This document shows, piece after piece, positions 34,398 to 44,006 of a stretch of 64,000 bases of DNA. Every line of letters starts with the position of its first letter. Position 1 is the stretch's first letter. The position numbers and the translations under genes were made by a program. The notes beneath the pieces are model-generated. The model did not search any database and was not told where the DNA came from. It saw nothing but the letters and a program-made list of their open reading frames with translations. The stretch covers positions 1 through 64,000 of the forward strand of contig NZ_JARXWN010000007.1 in NCBI RefSeq assembly GCF_029892965.1, given 5' to 3'. This DNA is from Dysgonomonas sp. PF1-14. Its GTDB lineage: Bacteria; Bacteroidota; Bacteroidia; Bacteroidales; Dysgonomonadaceae.

Positions 34398-35621
34398 ATG
34401 CAATATAAAGTAACAGCACCTCAAACCATAAAATCTATTATACAGCTCCCTGCTTCTAAGAGCATCAGCAACAGGGCTCTTATACTGAATGCTCTCAGCT
34501 TTACATCTTTCGATATAGAAAATCTTTCCGATTGCGACGATACCAATGTCATGGTAGATGCCTTCGAGTCGGGTAACAGTATGATAGATGTAAAGGCAGC
34601 CGGTACTTCGATGCGTTTTCTGACGGCATTCCTGTCCATTACACCCGGCGAATGGATCATTACCGGAACCGAACGCATGAAGGAACGCCCCATACATATA
34701 CTGGTAGATGCACTGATATCGCTCGGCGCACGTATCGAATATCTGGGAAAAGTAGGCTATCCGCCATTGAGGATAAAAGGTACTTCGATTACAGGAGGCG
34801 ATATCTACTTATCGGGTGATGTCAGTTCGCAGTTCATATCGGCATTGCTGATGATAGCTCCTACCATGAGCAAAGGACTTACAATCCACCTCGAAGGTAA
34901 TGTGATTTCTATACCATACATCAAACTTACTCTGGGCATGATGGCTCAGTATGGAGTAAAAACACACTGGGATGGCAATGTTATAAAGATACATCCTGAA
35001 GAGTATAAACCGACACACTATAAGGTAGAATCGGACTGGTCGGCAGCTTCATACTGGTACGAAATGGCTGCATTGGCTGATGAAGCGCATATAGAACTGA
35101 AAGGATTGTTTAAAAACAGTATGCAAGGTGATTCAAAAACAGCAGAACTGTTTGTCGATCTGGGGGTGTCTACAGAATATACTCAGGACGGTGTGATTAT
35201 CACCAAAACAAACAACAGGACTAAAAAGCTGTTCCATAACTTTGTGAATGAGCCCGATCTGGCGCAGACATTTGTTGTTACCTGCTGCCTGATGAATATA
35301 CCTTTCCTGTTTACAGGACTGCAAACGCTGAAAATAAAAGAAACTGACAGAATAGAAGCGCTAAAGGCTGAAATGAAAAAACTGGGTTACGTGATCAGAG
35401 ATAGCGAAAACAGCATACTGGAATGGGATGGTGAAAGATGTGAACCGGAAGCCAATCCTGTCATAAAAACCTACGAAGATCATCGTATGGCTATGGCCTT
35501 TGCTCCGGCTGCCATAAAACTGAAAGATATAAACATAGCTCACCCGAAAGTAGTGACTAAGTCTTACCCGCGCTATTGGGACGACCTGAAATCTGTAGGA
35601 TTCAATATAGAAGAGAAATAA
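34398..35621 (+). CDS. aroA: 3-phosphoshikimate 1-carboxyvinyltransferase (EPSP synthase)
   Basis: Transfers the enolpyruvyl group of PEP to shikimate 3-phosphate in the pathway to aromatic amino acids, in the cytoplasm. The 407-residue chain shows LPASKSISNRALI near the N-terminus (binding Lys, Ser and Arg), GTSMRFLTAF, TGTERMKERPI, DVSSQFISALLM and KIKETDRIEAL, ending with the EDHRMAMAFA motif. Slightly shorter than E. coli AroA, as is usual in Bacteroidota. The upstream 109 bases hold AT-rich spacer repeats; a terminator follows. Its use of PEP after ppc may be coincidental. Confidence 0.95.
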   Translation: MQYKVTAPQTIKSIIQLPASKSISNRALILNALSFTSFDIENLSDCDDTNVMVDAFESGNSMIDVKAAGTSMRFLTAFLSITPGEWIITGTERMKERPIHILVDALISLGARIEYLGKVGYPPLRIKGTSITGGDIYLSGDVSSQFISALLMIAPTMSKGLTIHLEGNVISIPYIKLTLGMMAQYGVKTHWDGNVIKIHPEEYKPTHYKVESDWSAASYWYEMAALADEAHIELKGLFKNSMQGDSKTAELFVDLGVSTEYTQDGVIITKTNNRTKKLFHNFVNEPDLAQTFVVTCCLMNIPFLFTGLQTLKIKETDRIEALKAEMKKLGYVIRDSENSILEWDGERCEPEANPVIKTYEDHRMAMAFAPAAIKLKDINIAHPKVVTKSYPRYWDDLKSVGFNIEEK

Positions 35622-35645
35622 TTATCTTCTGAAAGATCATAAAGG

Positions 35646-35684
35646 GCGAATATTATTGGTTATACTGATAATATTCGCTTTTTT
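35646..35684. terminator. Terminator between aroA and era
   Basis: GCGAATATTAT pairs with ATAATATTCGC over 11 bp and is followed by T6 on the plus strand. The genes converge here. Confidence 0.8.
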
Positions 35685-35714
35685 ATAAAAATATGATAGC
35701 ATTACTTCACGCTG

Positions 35715-36596
35715 TCAATCCAGACGATACCCGAACTGGCGAAGTATATTATCGCGGCTGCGCCAGTCTTTTTCTACTTTAACGAATATCTGGAGGAATA
35801 TCTTTTTATTGAAAAAGCGTTCAATGTCTTTACGAGCCATTGTGCCCAGTTTTTTCAGGGCAGCCCCCTGATGTCCGATAATAATTCCTTTCTGTGTATC
35901 GCGTTCGACTATGATAAGCGCTCTGATATTTATAATTTTTTCTTCTTCCTTAAATTCTTCGACCACAACCTCTACTGCATAAGGTACTTCTTTCTGATAA
36001 TAGAGAAGTATTTTTTCGCGGATAATTTCGGTTACGAAAAAACGGGCAGGACGGTCAGTCAAAGCATCTTTTTCAAAATAAGGAGGTGATTCGGGTATAA
36101 GGTCGATTATACGCCGCTTTACTACATCTACATTAAACTTGTTCAATGCCGAAATAGGATATATCTCTGCTTTAGGCAGCAGTTCTTTCCATTGTGCTAC
36201 AAGGGTTTCCAAATCCTGCTGGTTCGTCTGGTCTATCTTGTTGATAAGCAGCAATACAGGAACATCCACACGTTGCACCTTACTCAGAAATTCTTCATTC
36301 TTGGCAGTCTTCTCTACCACATCCGTCATATAAAGCAATACATCGGCATCGCTCAGCGCCGATTCGGAGAAATTCAACATCGACTCCTGCAATTTATAAT
36401 TAGGACGCAATACACCCGGTGTATCCGAATACACGATCTGATAATCTTCGGTATTTACAATACCCAATATACGGTGGCGGGTAGTCTGAGCCTTCGATGT
36501 GATGATCGATACTTTTTCGCCCACCAATAAGTTCATCAGTGTTGATTTTCCGACGTTCGGATTGCCTACAATATTTACAAATCCTGATTTATGCAT
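35715..36596 (-). CDS. era: GTPase Era
   Basis: A 293-residue GTPase that binds the 3' end of 16S rRNA and assists 30S maturation at the membrane. The GTPase domain has G1 GNPNVGKST (11-19), the switch T in QTTRHRI, G3 DTPGV and G4 NKIDQ. The C-terminal KH domain carries VIVERDTQKGIIIGHQGAALKKLG, with the GxxG-type loop. I chose the Met at 36596, since the longer form adds twelve residues absent from the family. A TACTTTTG element lies 34 bases upstream. Confidence 0.96.
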   Translation of the reverse strand: MHKSGFVNIVGNPNVGKSTLMNLLVGEKVSIITSKAQTTRHRILGIVNTEDYQIVYSDTPGVLRPNYKLQESMLNFSESALSDADVLLYMTDVVEKTAKNEEFLSKVQRVDVPVLLLINKIDQTNQQDLETLVAQWKELLPKAEIYPISALNKFNVDVVKRRIIDLIPESPPYFEKDALTDRPARFFVTEIIREKILLYYQKEVPYAVEVVVEEFKEEEKIINIRALIIVERDTQKGIIIGHQGAALKKLGTMARKDIERFFNKKIFLQIFVKVEKDWRSRDNILRQFGYRLD

Positions 36597-36629
36597 TGAA
36601 TGATGTTTTTGCTTTAGATGTTTATACGA

Positions 36630-36637
36630 CAAAAGTA
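36630..36637 (-). promoter_or_regulatory. -7 promoter element for era
   Basis: Minus-strand TACTTTTG, exact TAnnTTTG match. Confidence 0.5.
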
Positions 36638-36944
36638 CAAAAGATTATCAAATATAGAGTTCAAATAAAAGCATAAAGCAAAATCTGATTTATCGATAGA
36701 GTAGAAAACAGCGGTTTCACAGAAAGAACCGGATCAGAATGAACACAAAAGCTATATCAATAAAGAATAAATAGTCATATATAAGAGTAGATAAAAAAAC
36801 ATAAGAGGCGAAGTCACTTTTAAGTCAAGTTTGTCAGGTTTTAGTTAAAATGTAGCAGGTATAAAAATATACAATTGTGTTACCTTTGTTACCTTTTGCA
36901 TTTATTGTTAACTACTAACTGTTGACCGTTTACTGCAAATGTGT

Positions 36945-36952
36945 TACTTTTG
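36945..36952 (+). promoter_or_regulatory. -7 promoter element for the AlkD-like gene
   Basis: TACTTTTG, exact TAnnTTTG match, 73 bases upstream of the ATG at 37026. Confidence 0.5.
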
Positions 36953-37025
36953 CCTCGCTTTCGTTTCGGCAATTGTTGATTGTCACCTTTTCCGAACGGA
37001 TTAATTTAATCATTGGCACCGAAAT

Positions 37026-37727
37026 ATGATAACAGCAAAGGACATACAAAAGGAGCTGGAAACATATTCCACACCCGAAAAGAAAGAATACCTGCCTTAT
37101 TTCTTCAAGACGGGAAAAGGGCAATATGGCGAAGGCGACAAATTTCTGGGAGTGGTAGTACCTGATACCCGAAAGGTTGCAAAAAAGCACAAAAGCATTT
37201 CGTTCGACGAATTAACCAAATTACTGGATAATGAGTACCATGAATGCCGCCTATGTGCTTTGCTGATATTAGTCGAACGGTTCAAGAAAGCAAAAGAGGA
37301 TGAACGGAAAGATATATATGACTTTTATCTCTCGAAAACAGACCGTATCAATAATTGGGATCTGGTCGACCTCAGTGCGAAAGACATTGTCGGCGAATAC
37401 CTTGTAGATAAAGAGCGTTCTGATCTTTACCGACTGGCCGAAAGTTCTCTGCTGTGGGATCAGCGTATAGCAGTCATTGCAACGTTTGCCTTTATACGGA
37501 GAAACGATCATAAAGACATACTGGCATTGTCAGAAAAGTTGCTGAATCACAAGCACGACCTGATGCACAAAGCTATTGGCTGGATGCTCAGGGAAACCGG
37601 GAAAAAGGACATGGAAGCCCTGACCGGATTTCTCGACAAATATCACAAAGTGATGCCTCGCACCATGCTGCGTTATTCGATAGAGAAACTGAGTGCCGAT
37701 GAGCGGGCACATTATATGAAGAAATGA
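37026..37727 (+). CDS. DNA alkylation repair protein (AlkD-like HEAT-repeat glycosylase)
   Basis: A 233-residue all-helical protein of the AlkC/AlkD family, which excises N3- and N7-alkylated bases without base flipping. Family landmarks are GDKFLGVVVPDTRKVAKKH near residue 40, the HECRLCALLILVERFKKA helix, INNWDLVDLSAKDIVGEYL with the catalytic-region Trp-Asp (~112-113), the LWDQRIAVIATFAFI repeat and HKAIGWMLRETGKKD. The last bases overlap the M16 peptidase start by 4 bases (ATGA), so the two are probably translationally coupled, an odd pairing of functions. Confidence 0.9.
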   Translation: MITAKDIQKELETYSTPEKKEYLPYFFKTGKGQYGEGDKFLGVVVPDTRKVAKKHKSISFDELTKLLDNEYHECRLCALLILVERFKKAKEDERKDIYDFYLSKTDRINNWDLVDLSAKDIVGEYLVDKERSDLYRLAESSLLWDQRIAVIATFAFIRRNDHKDILALSEKLLNHKHDLMHKAIGWMLRETGKKDMEALTGFLDKYHKVMPRTMLRYSIEKLSADERAHYMKK

Positions 37728-38947
37728 TAAATTACTACTCACATACATTAGGTAACGGGCTTCGTATTGTACACAAACCCATGCAGGGAAATGTGTCTTA
37801 TTGCGGATTCATTGTCAATGCCGGTACAAGGGATGAGGCAGCAGGCGAATTTGGAATGGCTCATTTTATTGAGCACATGCTCTTTAAAGGTACACAGAAA
37901 CGCCGTTCGCATCACATTATCAACAGGATGGAGAATGTGGGTGGAGAACTGAATGCCTATACTAACAAGGAAGAGACTGTAATTTATTCTGTATTCCTCG
38001 AACAACATTTCGAGCGAGCTTTCGAGCTTTTATCCGATCTGGTATTTCATTCTTCTTTTCCTCAGACTGAGATAGAGAAAGAGATAGAAGTGATAATAGA
38101 TGAAATACACTCGTACGAAGACAGTCCATCGGAACTGATATTCGATGAGTTTGAAAATCTTGTATTTCACAATTCGCAGATAGGACACAATATATTGGGT
38201 GAACCGGATATGCTGTCTGCTTTCGATACACAGAAGGCAAAAGAGTTTGTAAAGCGGTATTATATACCATCCAATATGGTCTTTTTTTCTATGGGCAATA
38301 CAGACTTTAAGAAGATAGTGTATTATGCCGAAAAATATCTCCAGACAATACAATCGGGAAGAACAATACAAGAACGAAAAGCTCCGGAAATAATAACTCC
38401 GGTGAGCAGGACGGATAACAGGAATACCACGCAGTCGCATGCAGTGATAGGCTGCCGCTCTTACTCTCTGCACCAACCTGACCGGAACATACTGCATCTG
38501 CTGAATAATATATTGGGAGGGCCGGGTATGAATAGCAGGCTGAATGTGTCTTTGCGCGAAAAGAGAGGCTATGTGTATAATGTCGATTCTTCTTTTACGT
38601 TATATACAGACTCAGGTATATTTACCATTTACTTCGGCTGCGATAAAAAGAATGCCGACAAGTGTATAGAACTGGTACATAAAGAACTAAGGAGACTGAA
38701 GAACGAAAAGCTTACTACTACCCAACTGTCGATGGCAAAGAAACAGCTTATCGGACAGATCGGCGTAATGAATGATCATCATGAAAATGTTGCTTTATCG
38801 CTAGGTAAAAGCTTTCTACACTATAACCATTTCAATACGCTTGAGGAAACTTTCGGCAGAATAGAGTCCGTTACATCGGAACAGATAATGGATGTAGCGA
38901 ACGAAATTTTCGAGGAAAACCGTATGTTTAGCTTAAAATATCATTAA
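37724..38947 (+). CDS. M16-family zinc peptidase
   Basis: A 407-residue insulinase/mitochondrial-processing-peptidase type protease without a signal peptide, so probably cytoplasmic. The inverted zinc motif HFIEH (~46-50) with the downstream Glu in the ELNAYTNKEETVI region defines the active half. The second half holds GGPGMNSRLNVSLREKRGYVYNVDSS, the substrate-binding R/Y motif. It is the single-domain length typical of dimeric bacterial M16B enzymes. Its start overlaps the AlkD-like stop. Confidence 0.92.
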   Translation: MINYYSHTLGNGLRIVHKPMQGNVSYCGFIVNAGTRDEAAGEFGMAHFIEHMLFKGTQKRRSHHIINRMENVGGELNAYTNKEETVIYSVFLEQHFERAFELLSDLVFHSSFPQTEIEKEIEVIIDEIHSYEDSPSELIFDEFENLVFHNSQIGHNILGEPDMLSAFDTQKAKEFVKRYYIPSNMVFFSMGNTDFKKIVYYAEKYLQTIQSGRTIQERKAPEIITPVSRTDNRNTTQSHAVIGCRSYSLHQPDRNILHLLNNILGGPGMNSRLNVSLREKRGYVYNVDSSFTLYTDSGIFTIYFGCDKKNADKCIELVHKELRRLKNEKLTTTQLSMAKKQLIGQIGVMNDHHENVALSLGKSFLHYNHFNTLEETFGRIESVTSEQIMDVANEIFEENRMFSLKYH

Positions 38948-38953
38948 TTATTA

Positions 38954-38961
38954 TAACTTTG
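38954..38961 (+). promoter_or_regulatory. -7 promoter element for the PorT-like barrel
   Basis: TAACTTTG matches TAnnTTTG and lies 18 bases before the ATG at 38980, which supports that start over the upstream in-frame ATG at 38959. Confidence 0.55.
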
Positions 38962-38979
38962 CACTACTATACCAGCTTT

Positions 38980-39678
38980 ATGAATACATTATTAAAAATA
39001 CTTATTTCCACTTGCGTCCTGATCGTTATTTCATCCGGATCTGAACTAAAAGCCCAGAAGAGAAGAATTACGTCCGACTTTGTATTCGGTCTCAACTTTG
39101 CCGAAATGGATATAGAAGGCGCCAATATGTATAAGAAGCCCAAAATAGGTTTTCTTATAGGAACTAACGTTAACTTTAAGTTAATCAGTAACTTTCAGGT
39201 GCAAACAGGTTTCTTTGTAGCAAAGAAAGGGCTAAGGCAGGATATTGAGGTTTACGAAGAGGATAAGGCTGCCGGCCAGACAACTACAGAATATACAATG
39301 CGCAATACAGTTGCAAATTATATACAAGTTCCTTTAGGTATCGGATACGAGGTCTACCTCACACGTAGTTTTGCCCTCAATATAAATGCAGGGGGATATG
39401 CAGCATACGGATTTAAAGGTGATCACAAGATTGAAGAATATACAGTAATCACACTGAATGGTACACCCTATACTAGTGCCATCGTTGAAACAGAAATAGA
39501 TACATTCTCCAAAAGGATGTGGAAACGTCTCGACTATGGGGCTTATGCCAGAGTGGGAGCTATCTACGATATATTTACTATCAACCTCACCTATGAGTAC
39601 GGCTTACATAATGTTTCGAACGAAGGAAGTATTATGAAGAATCGTAATCTGGCAGTAGCTCTGGGATTTCGTTTCTAA
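38980..39678 (+). CDS. Outer-membrane beta-barrel protein, PorT-like (PF13568 type)
   Basis: A 232-residue exported protein. The signal peptide ends near LKAQ (~23). The mature part alternates amphipathic strands (FVFGLNFAEMDIEG, GFLIGTNVNFKLISNFQVQTGFFVAKKGL, YIQVPLGIGYEVYLTRSFALNINAGGYAAYG) and ends in the aromatic strand NLAVALGFRF, as expected for an 8-stranded outer-membrane barrel. PorT itself belongs to the type IX secretion system, but many proteins share this fold and this one is not clearly PorT. The start was chosen on promoter position. Confidence 0.8.
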   Translation: MNTLLKILISTCVLIVISSGSELKAQKRRITSDFVFGLNFAEMDIEGANMYKKPKIGFLIGTNVNFKLISNFQVQTGFFVAKKGLRQDIEVYEEDKAAGQTTTEYTMRNTVANYIQVPLGIGYEVYLTRSFALNINAGGYAAYGFKGDHKIEEYTVITLNGTPYTSAIVETEIDTFSKRMWKRLDYGAYARVGAIYDIFTINLTYEYGLHNVSNEGSIMKNRNLAVALGFRF

Positions 39679-39701
39679 GGAAGATATTTGATAATATCCA
39701 G

Positions 39702-39729
39702 AAAGAGAGTCAGATAGGCTCTCTTTTTT
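39702..39729 (+). terminator. Terminator after the PorT-like gene
   Basis: AGAGAG and CTCTCT pair around a 9-base loop and run directly into a T-run, 24 bases past the stop. Confidence 0.75.
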
Positions 39730-39795
39730 AGATTACAAACTTTTCGGCAAGCTATTTGTTCTATATTGGTAATGATTACTATAAACACCTAGATT

Positions 39796-40101
39796 ATGGA
39801 AGACTTGATAAAAAAACTTCAGGATGAAGCCGGACTTACACAAGATCAGGCTATAAAGAGCGTATCTGTAGTGAAAGACTATATGGATAAGGAAGGCTTG
39901 GATATAGACTGGGAAAAGTTCTTCAAAGGAAAATCAGAGGACTTTCTTGATAAGGCAAGAGGATTGTTCAGCAATGTATCGAAGCAGACACAGAGCTATA
40001 CAGACAAACTGGTAGACAAGGTTGATGATTTTGCCGACAAAGCCAGAAAAGGGGCACATGACCTGAGCCAGAAAGCCGCAGATTTTTTTGACGAAAGATA
40101 A
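39796..40101 (+). CDS. Small helical hypothetical protein (101 residues)
   Basis: A soluble, highly charged, predicted all-helical protein. The N-terminal half (DLIKKLQDEAGLTQDQAIKSVSVVKDYM) resembles the small helical domain of DUF2780/DUF2267-like proteins. The C-terminal half is an amphipathic run of Asp/Lys residues (TDKLVDKVDDFADKARKGAHDLSQKAADFF), recalling stress-type YtxH or apolipoprotein-like helices. There is no signal peptide. It is flanked by two terminators and so is probably monocistronic. Function unknown. Confidence 0.65.
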   Translation: MEDLIKKLQDEAGLTQDQAIKSVSVVKDYMDKEGLDIDWEKFFKGKSEDFLDKARGLFSNVSKQTQSYTDKLVDKVDDFADKARKGAHDLSQKAADFFDER

Positions 40102-40104
40102 TAG

Positions 40105-40136
40105 AAATAAGGAAGGTTTATTTATCTTCCTTATTT
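40105..40136. terminator. Bidirectional terminator overlapping the L,D-transpeptidase 3' end
   Basis: AAATAAGGAAG and CTTCCTTATTT pair over 11 bp; the stop codon of the minus-strand gene (40118) falls in the 10-base loop. Confidence 0.7.
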
Positions 40137-41890
40137 TGTACTTTCTGCTGTGTATCCAATGCCTGTAGTATGATATCATCGTAGCCGTATATATCATCGG
40201 CATAGTACAACAGATCATCATTCGGATACATATAGGCTGTATAGTAGTCTATAGATAGTGATATCTTATTGTCTTCTGCCAAATTTATTATATCAGCTAT
40301 CTTTTTCAGGGAATTTTCCTTCATCATCTTCTTACCCTTCTCTGTTACAGGGTTCTGATTTGCCGTATACAGCAGTTGGTCTTTATACAGATCAGAGCTT
40401 GGAGATACACAGAAGAAAGCCAGATCGAAAGGTTTTTGTACTCTCACACACCCATGACTCACAGCCCTGTTCTTACGGTTAAAGGCTGATTTGCTCGGAG
40501 TATCGTGCAGATAAACCGAATGTGAGTTCTTGAACATGAACTTTATCAGTCCCAACGAATTTCCATACCCCGGATCCTGACGGATGGTATATGAGAAGCT
40601 GCTAGGGTTCACAGTGCTCCAGTTGATAGTAGAAGCATCCACTTCTTTTCCACCCTTATACAATCGCATATTGCGGCGTCGCATATAAGTCGAATCTTTT
40701 TTCTGTAATACCGCTACTTCATTTTGTGCTATACTTTTAGGTATATTCCATACCGGATTCAGATTCAGATAACTTATATTGCTTTGCAAAAGCGGTGTCT
40801 TATTCGTTTTCGTACCCACACATACACGCATCATCAAAGGCTGGCTATCAGCCTGTGTAGCAACAAGCATAGCCGGAGCTACATTTACTTCTATATGTTT
40901 CTTGTGCCTGGCTTTTGGCTGCTGCCAGCGATAGCGTTCCATATTTGCCCGTATCTTATTTCTATAATAGCTTACAGGTCTGTTCAGAGCATCTATCGTT
41001 GTTTTCCCTACTTCTTTTTCTTCCGGATATGAGTTTCTCTTTCGGAAAGTATTTATAGCAGCCAGCAGCTTGTCGTTCAAACGACTATGTAGGGTATCGG
41101 CAGATAATGAATCGGGAGCATATTCCCCCGTATATATAAGCCTTTCGGCTATCTCGGATATATGTTTATTACGGTCTCCCAGCTTATATGTAGCATTGCC
41201 AGCCGTTATCTTCTTGTATGCAGATGTATCTGCCTTCGCAAACAGACGGTATTCCTTTTGCAGATTCAGATAAACACTATCGGTCGGTTGCGAGCTTATA
41301 ATTGCAGCCAGAGCATCTTCTTTTATACTGTTGTACATATCTTTATAAAAGGCTGAATCTGGTTTAGAAATTACAATATCATAGTCTTTTGCATATAGGC
41401 TTCTGGGATTGAGAAAACCATATTTCATTCCTGTGATGTATTGCAAAGCAGCCTTTGTTGATGCTTCTTCGATAAAGCATATCTTTGAATATAGCGTATC
41501 CGGGTTCTGATACAGACCCGAATCTACTGAATCGGTAACAGACTTTATATGTGCATACGAAAACATGTGGGAAGGTAAGCCATGTGCTCCGACATCTTCC
41601 AGTATCTCAAAAAACTCATACAGACTCTTGGTATCCAGTGTGTCATGCACCCATACAGGTTTGTATTCTTCGCTGGCATAGAATGGCTGCAACAGGGAAT
41701 CGTTTATAGTCTGAGACTTTAGCAAGTCATTCAGCACCTCTGGATTGAAATCGGGATAGTTTTGTGCAAATTTAGATGAGGCTACTTCTTTTTTATCCGA
41801 GTCGCCGACTGTTGAAGGCCCTTTCTTGCAAGAAGCTAATGCGAAGGTAGTTATAGCAATAGCACATAAGAGTCTTAATAGGTATTTCAT
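40118..41890 (-). CDS. L,D-transpeptidase lipoprotein (YcbB-like)
   Basis: A 590-residue peptidoglycan cross-linking enzyme. The lipobox LASC (Cys ~21) is followed by KKGPS, without the acidic surface-export signal, which fits a periplasmic location. The C-terminal YkuD domain holds the catalytic SHGCVRVQKPFDL; upstream, HIEVNVAPAMLVATQ and SYLNLNPVWNIPKSIAQNEV are typical of LdtD/YcbB. A peptidoglycan-binding region (NTFRKRNSYPEEKEVGKTTIDALN) precedes it. I chose 41890 since the longer form adds 17 residues before the signal peptide. A -7 element lies about 50 bases upstream. Confidence 0.9.
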   Translation of the reverse strand: MKYLLRLLCAIAITTFALASCKKGPSTVGDSDKKEVASSKFAQNYPDFNPEVLNDLLKSQTINDSLLQPFYASEEYKPVWVHDTLDTKSLYEFFEILEDVGAHGLPSHMFSYAHIKSVTDSVDSGLYQNPDTLYSKICFIEEASTKAALQYITGMKYGFLNPRSLYAKDYDIVISKPDSAFYKDMYNSIKEDALAAIISSQPTDSVYLNLQKEYRLFAKADTSAYKKITAGNATYKLGDRNKHISEIAERLIYTGEYAPDSLSADTLHSRLNDKLLAAINTFRKRNSYPEEKEVGKTTIDALNRPVSYYRNKIRANMERYRWQQPKARHKKHIEVNVAPAMLVATQADSQPLMMRVCVGTKTNKTPLLQSNISYLNLNPVWNIPKSIAQNEVAVLQKKDSTYMRRRNMRLYKGGKEVDASTINWSTVNPSSFSYTIRQDPGYGNSLGLIKFMFKNSHSVYLHDTPSKSAFNRKNRAVSHGCVRVQKPFDLAFFCVSPSSDLYKDQLLYTANQNPVTEKGKKMMKENSLKKIADIINLAEDNKISLSIDYYTAYMYPNDDLLYYADDIYGYDDIILQALDTQQKVQNKEDK

Positions 41891-41940
41891 TGTGAATGGA
41901 GCGTAAAGAGTGTTTGCTTTTTCAACAGTTAATTTCGTCA

Positions 41941-41948
41941 CAAAAATA
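41941..41948 (-). promoter_or_regulatory. -7 promoter element for the L,D-transpeptidase
   Basis: Minus-strand TATTTTTG, exact TAnnTTTG match. Confidence 0.45.
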
Positions 41949-42018
41949 GTAAATATTTAATAAAAACCAGCTAGATGAAAGTATTGTTAGAGGTATCTGT
42001 ATGTTAAAAATAAACGAA

Positions 42019-42054
42019 AGCCATCATTACAGAGGATACCCTGCTATGATGGCT
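42019..42054 (-). terminator. Terminator after cysS
   Basis: AGCCATCAT and ATGATGGCT pair perfectly around an 18-base loop, about 30 bases past the cysS stop; the minus-strand tail is T-rich. Confidence 0.6.
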
Positions 42055-42082
42055 CTTATCTATATTATTGATATTCCTCAGT

Positions 42083-43558
42083 CTATTTAAGCTTCCATTC
42101 GGCTCCGTCTTTCCCGTCTTTTATTTCAAATCCGGCCTTTGCCAGTTCGTTACGGATCTGATCGGAGGTTGCCCAGTCTTTATTTTCTTTGGCCTTTTGG
42201 CGGATATCCAGCAATAGGTCAATGGCTTTGCCAAATGCTTCGGTATTGGTATTGCTACCTCCTGCAGAATTGTTGCAAATACCCAATATACCAAACAGAA
42301 ATGTATCGAATATGTCTTTCAATTCTTTCTTATCGTCTTCTGTCAGTGTTATATTTCCGGCACAGGCTGAGTTAATAGCTGTAGCAGCTTCACTCAGGTG
42401 TGCAATGACCATAGCCGAATTGAGGTCATCATTCAGTGCGTCATAGCATTTCTGTCGAAGTCCGATCAATGCAACACACGATATGTCTGACAATGGAGCC
42501 TTTTCTATTCTGCCGTATGCTTCCAACAAACGGCACAACCCTTTCTCGGATGCCTGTAAAGCTTCATTGCTAAAGTCAACAGTACTGCGATAGTGTGCTT
42601 GTAGGATAAAGAAACGGATCGTCATAGGCGAATATGCCTGTGACAGCATACTATGCGAACCGGTAAAGAATTCGTCGAGTGTAATAAAATTACCTAACGA
42701 CTTACCCATCTTTTGTCCGGCAACAGTGATCATATTGTTGTGCATCCAGTATTTTACCACCTGATGCTTTTCCATAGCCGTATTTTGTGCAATTTCGCAT
42801 TCATGGTGAGGAAACATCAGGTCGAGCCCTCCGCCATGTATATCGAATTCTTTTCCCAGATATTTAATGCTCATAGTAGAACATTCGATGTGCCAGCCGG
42901 GAAAACCATCGCTCCATGGAGACGGCCAACGCATAATATGTTCTGGTGAGGCTTTTTTCCACAGGGCAAAATCTACCTTGCTTCGCTTTTCTTCCTGTCC
43001 GTCCAGATCGCGGGTAGTATTCAGCATCTCTTCTATATTGCGGTGCGAAAGTATGCCATAATCATAGTCTTTGTTATACTTTTCCACATCGAAATATACG
43101 GAACCATTGCTTTCGTAAGCATAGCCGCTGTTCAGTATCTCCTTGATGGCTTCAATCTGTTCTATAATATGCCCAGAGGCGTGCGGTTCGATAGACGGTG
43201 GCAATACATTCAGCGCATCCATAGCCTTGTGGTAGCGGTTCATATAGTATTGCACCACTTCCATCGGTTCCAGTTCTTCCAAACGGGCTTTCTTCGCTAT
43301 TTTATCTTCCCCTGTATCGGCATCATTTTCCAGATGGCCTACATCTGTTATATTACGTACATAGCGTACCTTATAGCCTATATGTGTAAGATATCTGAAC
43401 AACAGGTCAAATGTTATTGCCGGACGTGCATGTCCGAGATGCCCGTCACCATATACGGTAGGCCCACACACATACATACCCACATGAGGTGTGTGCAAGG
43501 GTTCGAAGACTTCCTTCTGACGTGTCAGGGTATTATAAATTGATAGCTTTTGTTCCAT
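42083..43558 (-). CDS. cysS: Cysteinyl-tRNA synthetase
   Basis: A 491-residue class I synthetase that charges tRNA-Cys. The zinc-binding Cys lies in [19 protein letters not shown], next to the HIGH-type motif HLGH (~38-41). Further zinc ligands are in WHIECSTM and [10 protein letters not shown]. The KMSKS loop is [10 protein letters not shown]. The C-terminal anticodon-binding domain includes [21 protein letters not shown]. Length is typical. A TACTTTTG element sits 25 bases upstream, so it is its own transcription unit. Confidence 0.97.
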   Translation of the reverse strand: MEQKLSIYNTLTRQKEVFEPLHTPHVGMYVCGPTVYGDGHLGHARPAITFDLLFRYLTHIGYKVRYVRNITDVGHLENDADTGEDKIAKKARLEELEPMEVVQYYMNRYHKAMDALNVLPPSIEPHASGHIIEQIEAIKEILNSGYAYESNGSVYFDVEKYNKDYDYGILSHRNIEEMLNTTRDLDGQEEKRSKVDFALWKKASPEHIMRWPSPWSDGFPGWHIECSTMSIKYLGKEFDIHGGGLDLMFPHHECEIAQNTAMEKHQVVKYWMHNNMITVAGQKMGKSLGNFITLDEFFTGSHSMLSQAYSPMTIRFFILQAHYRSTVDFSNEALQASEKGLCRLLEAYGRIEKAPLSDISCVALIGLRQKCYDALNDDLNSAMVIAHLSEAATAINSACAGNITLTEDDKKELKDIFDTFLFGILGICNNSAGGSNTNTEAFGKAIDLLLDIRQKAKENKDWATSDQIRNELAKAGFEIKDGKDGAEWKLK

Positions 43559-43582
43559 GATCCGCTTATATTTTTTAGAAGT

Positions 43583-43590
43583 ACAAAAGT
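43583..43590 (-). promoter_or_regulatory. -7 promoter element for cysS
   Basis: Minus-strand TACTTTTG, exact TAnnTTTG match close to the start codon. Confidence 0.5.
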
Positions 43591-43648
43591 AGTAAAATTG
43601 TTTGGCAAAATAAACAGTTGAAGAAGAGCAAGTGTCTGTACTATTCTT

Positions 43649-43993
43649 CTACGACCAATAAAAAAGAACATTTATTAGATGAGGTACAAAAAGGACATAT
43701 ACAAATCCGGCATAAAGAGCCGGAAAAATTGCGATCACTATTCCCCATACTGCATATTTCTCATTATTTACAGTCGCCCTCCTCATACAGATTACAGCCA
43801 AAACAATAAATGCAGGCATACAAAAAAAGCTCACACCAAATAAAATCCGGATTATGTAATAATAGTTCACATAATCTGCATTAGTAGCAGAATAAATCAC
43901 GCCAAATACAAGTATAGAGAGCAGGAATGCTGCTATACTAAATAGCGGAGCCAGCACCATATAAGGAAGTATTTTAGATAACCGTTTCAGCAT
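43649..43993 (-). CDS. Small membrane protein of unknown function
   Basis: A 114-residue protein with about three hydrophobic segments (~8-33 ending in LVFGVIYS, ~45-70 FGVSFFCMPAFIVLAVI, ~83-105 IVIAIFPALYAGFVYVLF), separated by a charged loop MRRATVNNEK. No recognised domain. It starts 13 bases after the dusB stop, so it is probably co-transcribed with dusB. Confidence 0.6.
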   Translation of the reverse strand: MLKRLSKILPYMVLAPLFSIAAFLLSILVFGVIYSATNADYVNYYYIIRILFGVSFFCMPAFIVLAVICMRRATVNNEKYAVWGIVIAIFPALYAGFVYVLFVPHLINVLFYWS

Positions 43994-44006
43994 GATTCAC
44001 AATATA

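Larger units (their letters stand above)
36597..37025. other. Divergent intergenic region between era and the AlkD-like gene
   Basis: It holds the era promoter (36630-36637), the AlkD-like gene promoter (36945-36952), one TTTTAGTTAAAATGTA unit (36839-36854) matching the ends of repeats A/B, and an AACTGTTGACCGTTTACTG-type repeat near 36918. Nothing else was seen. Confidence 0.6.
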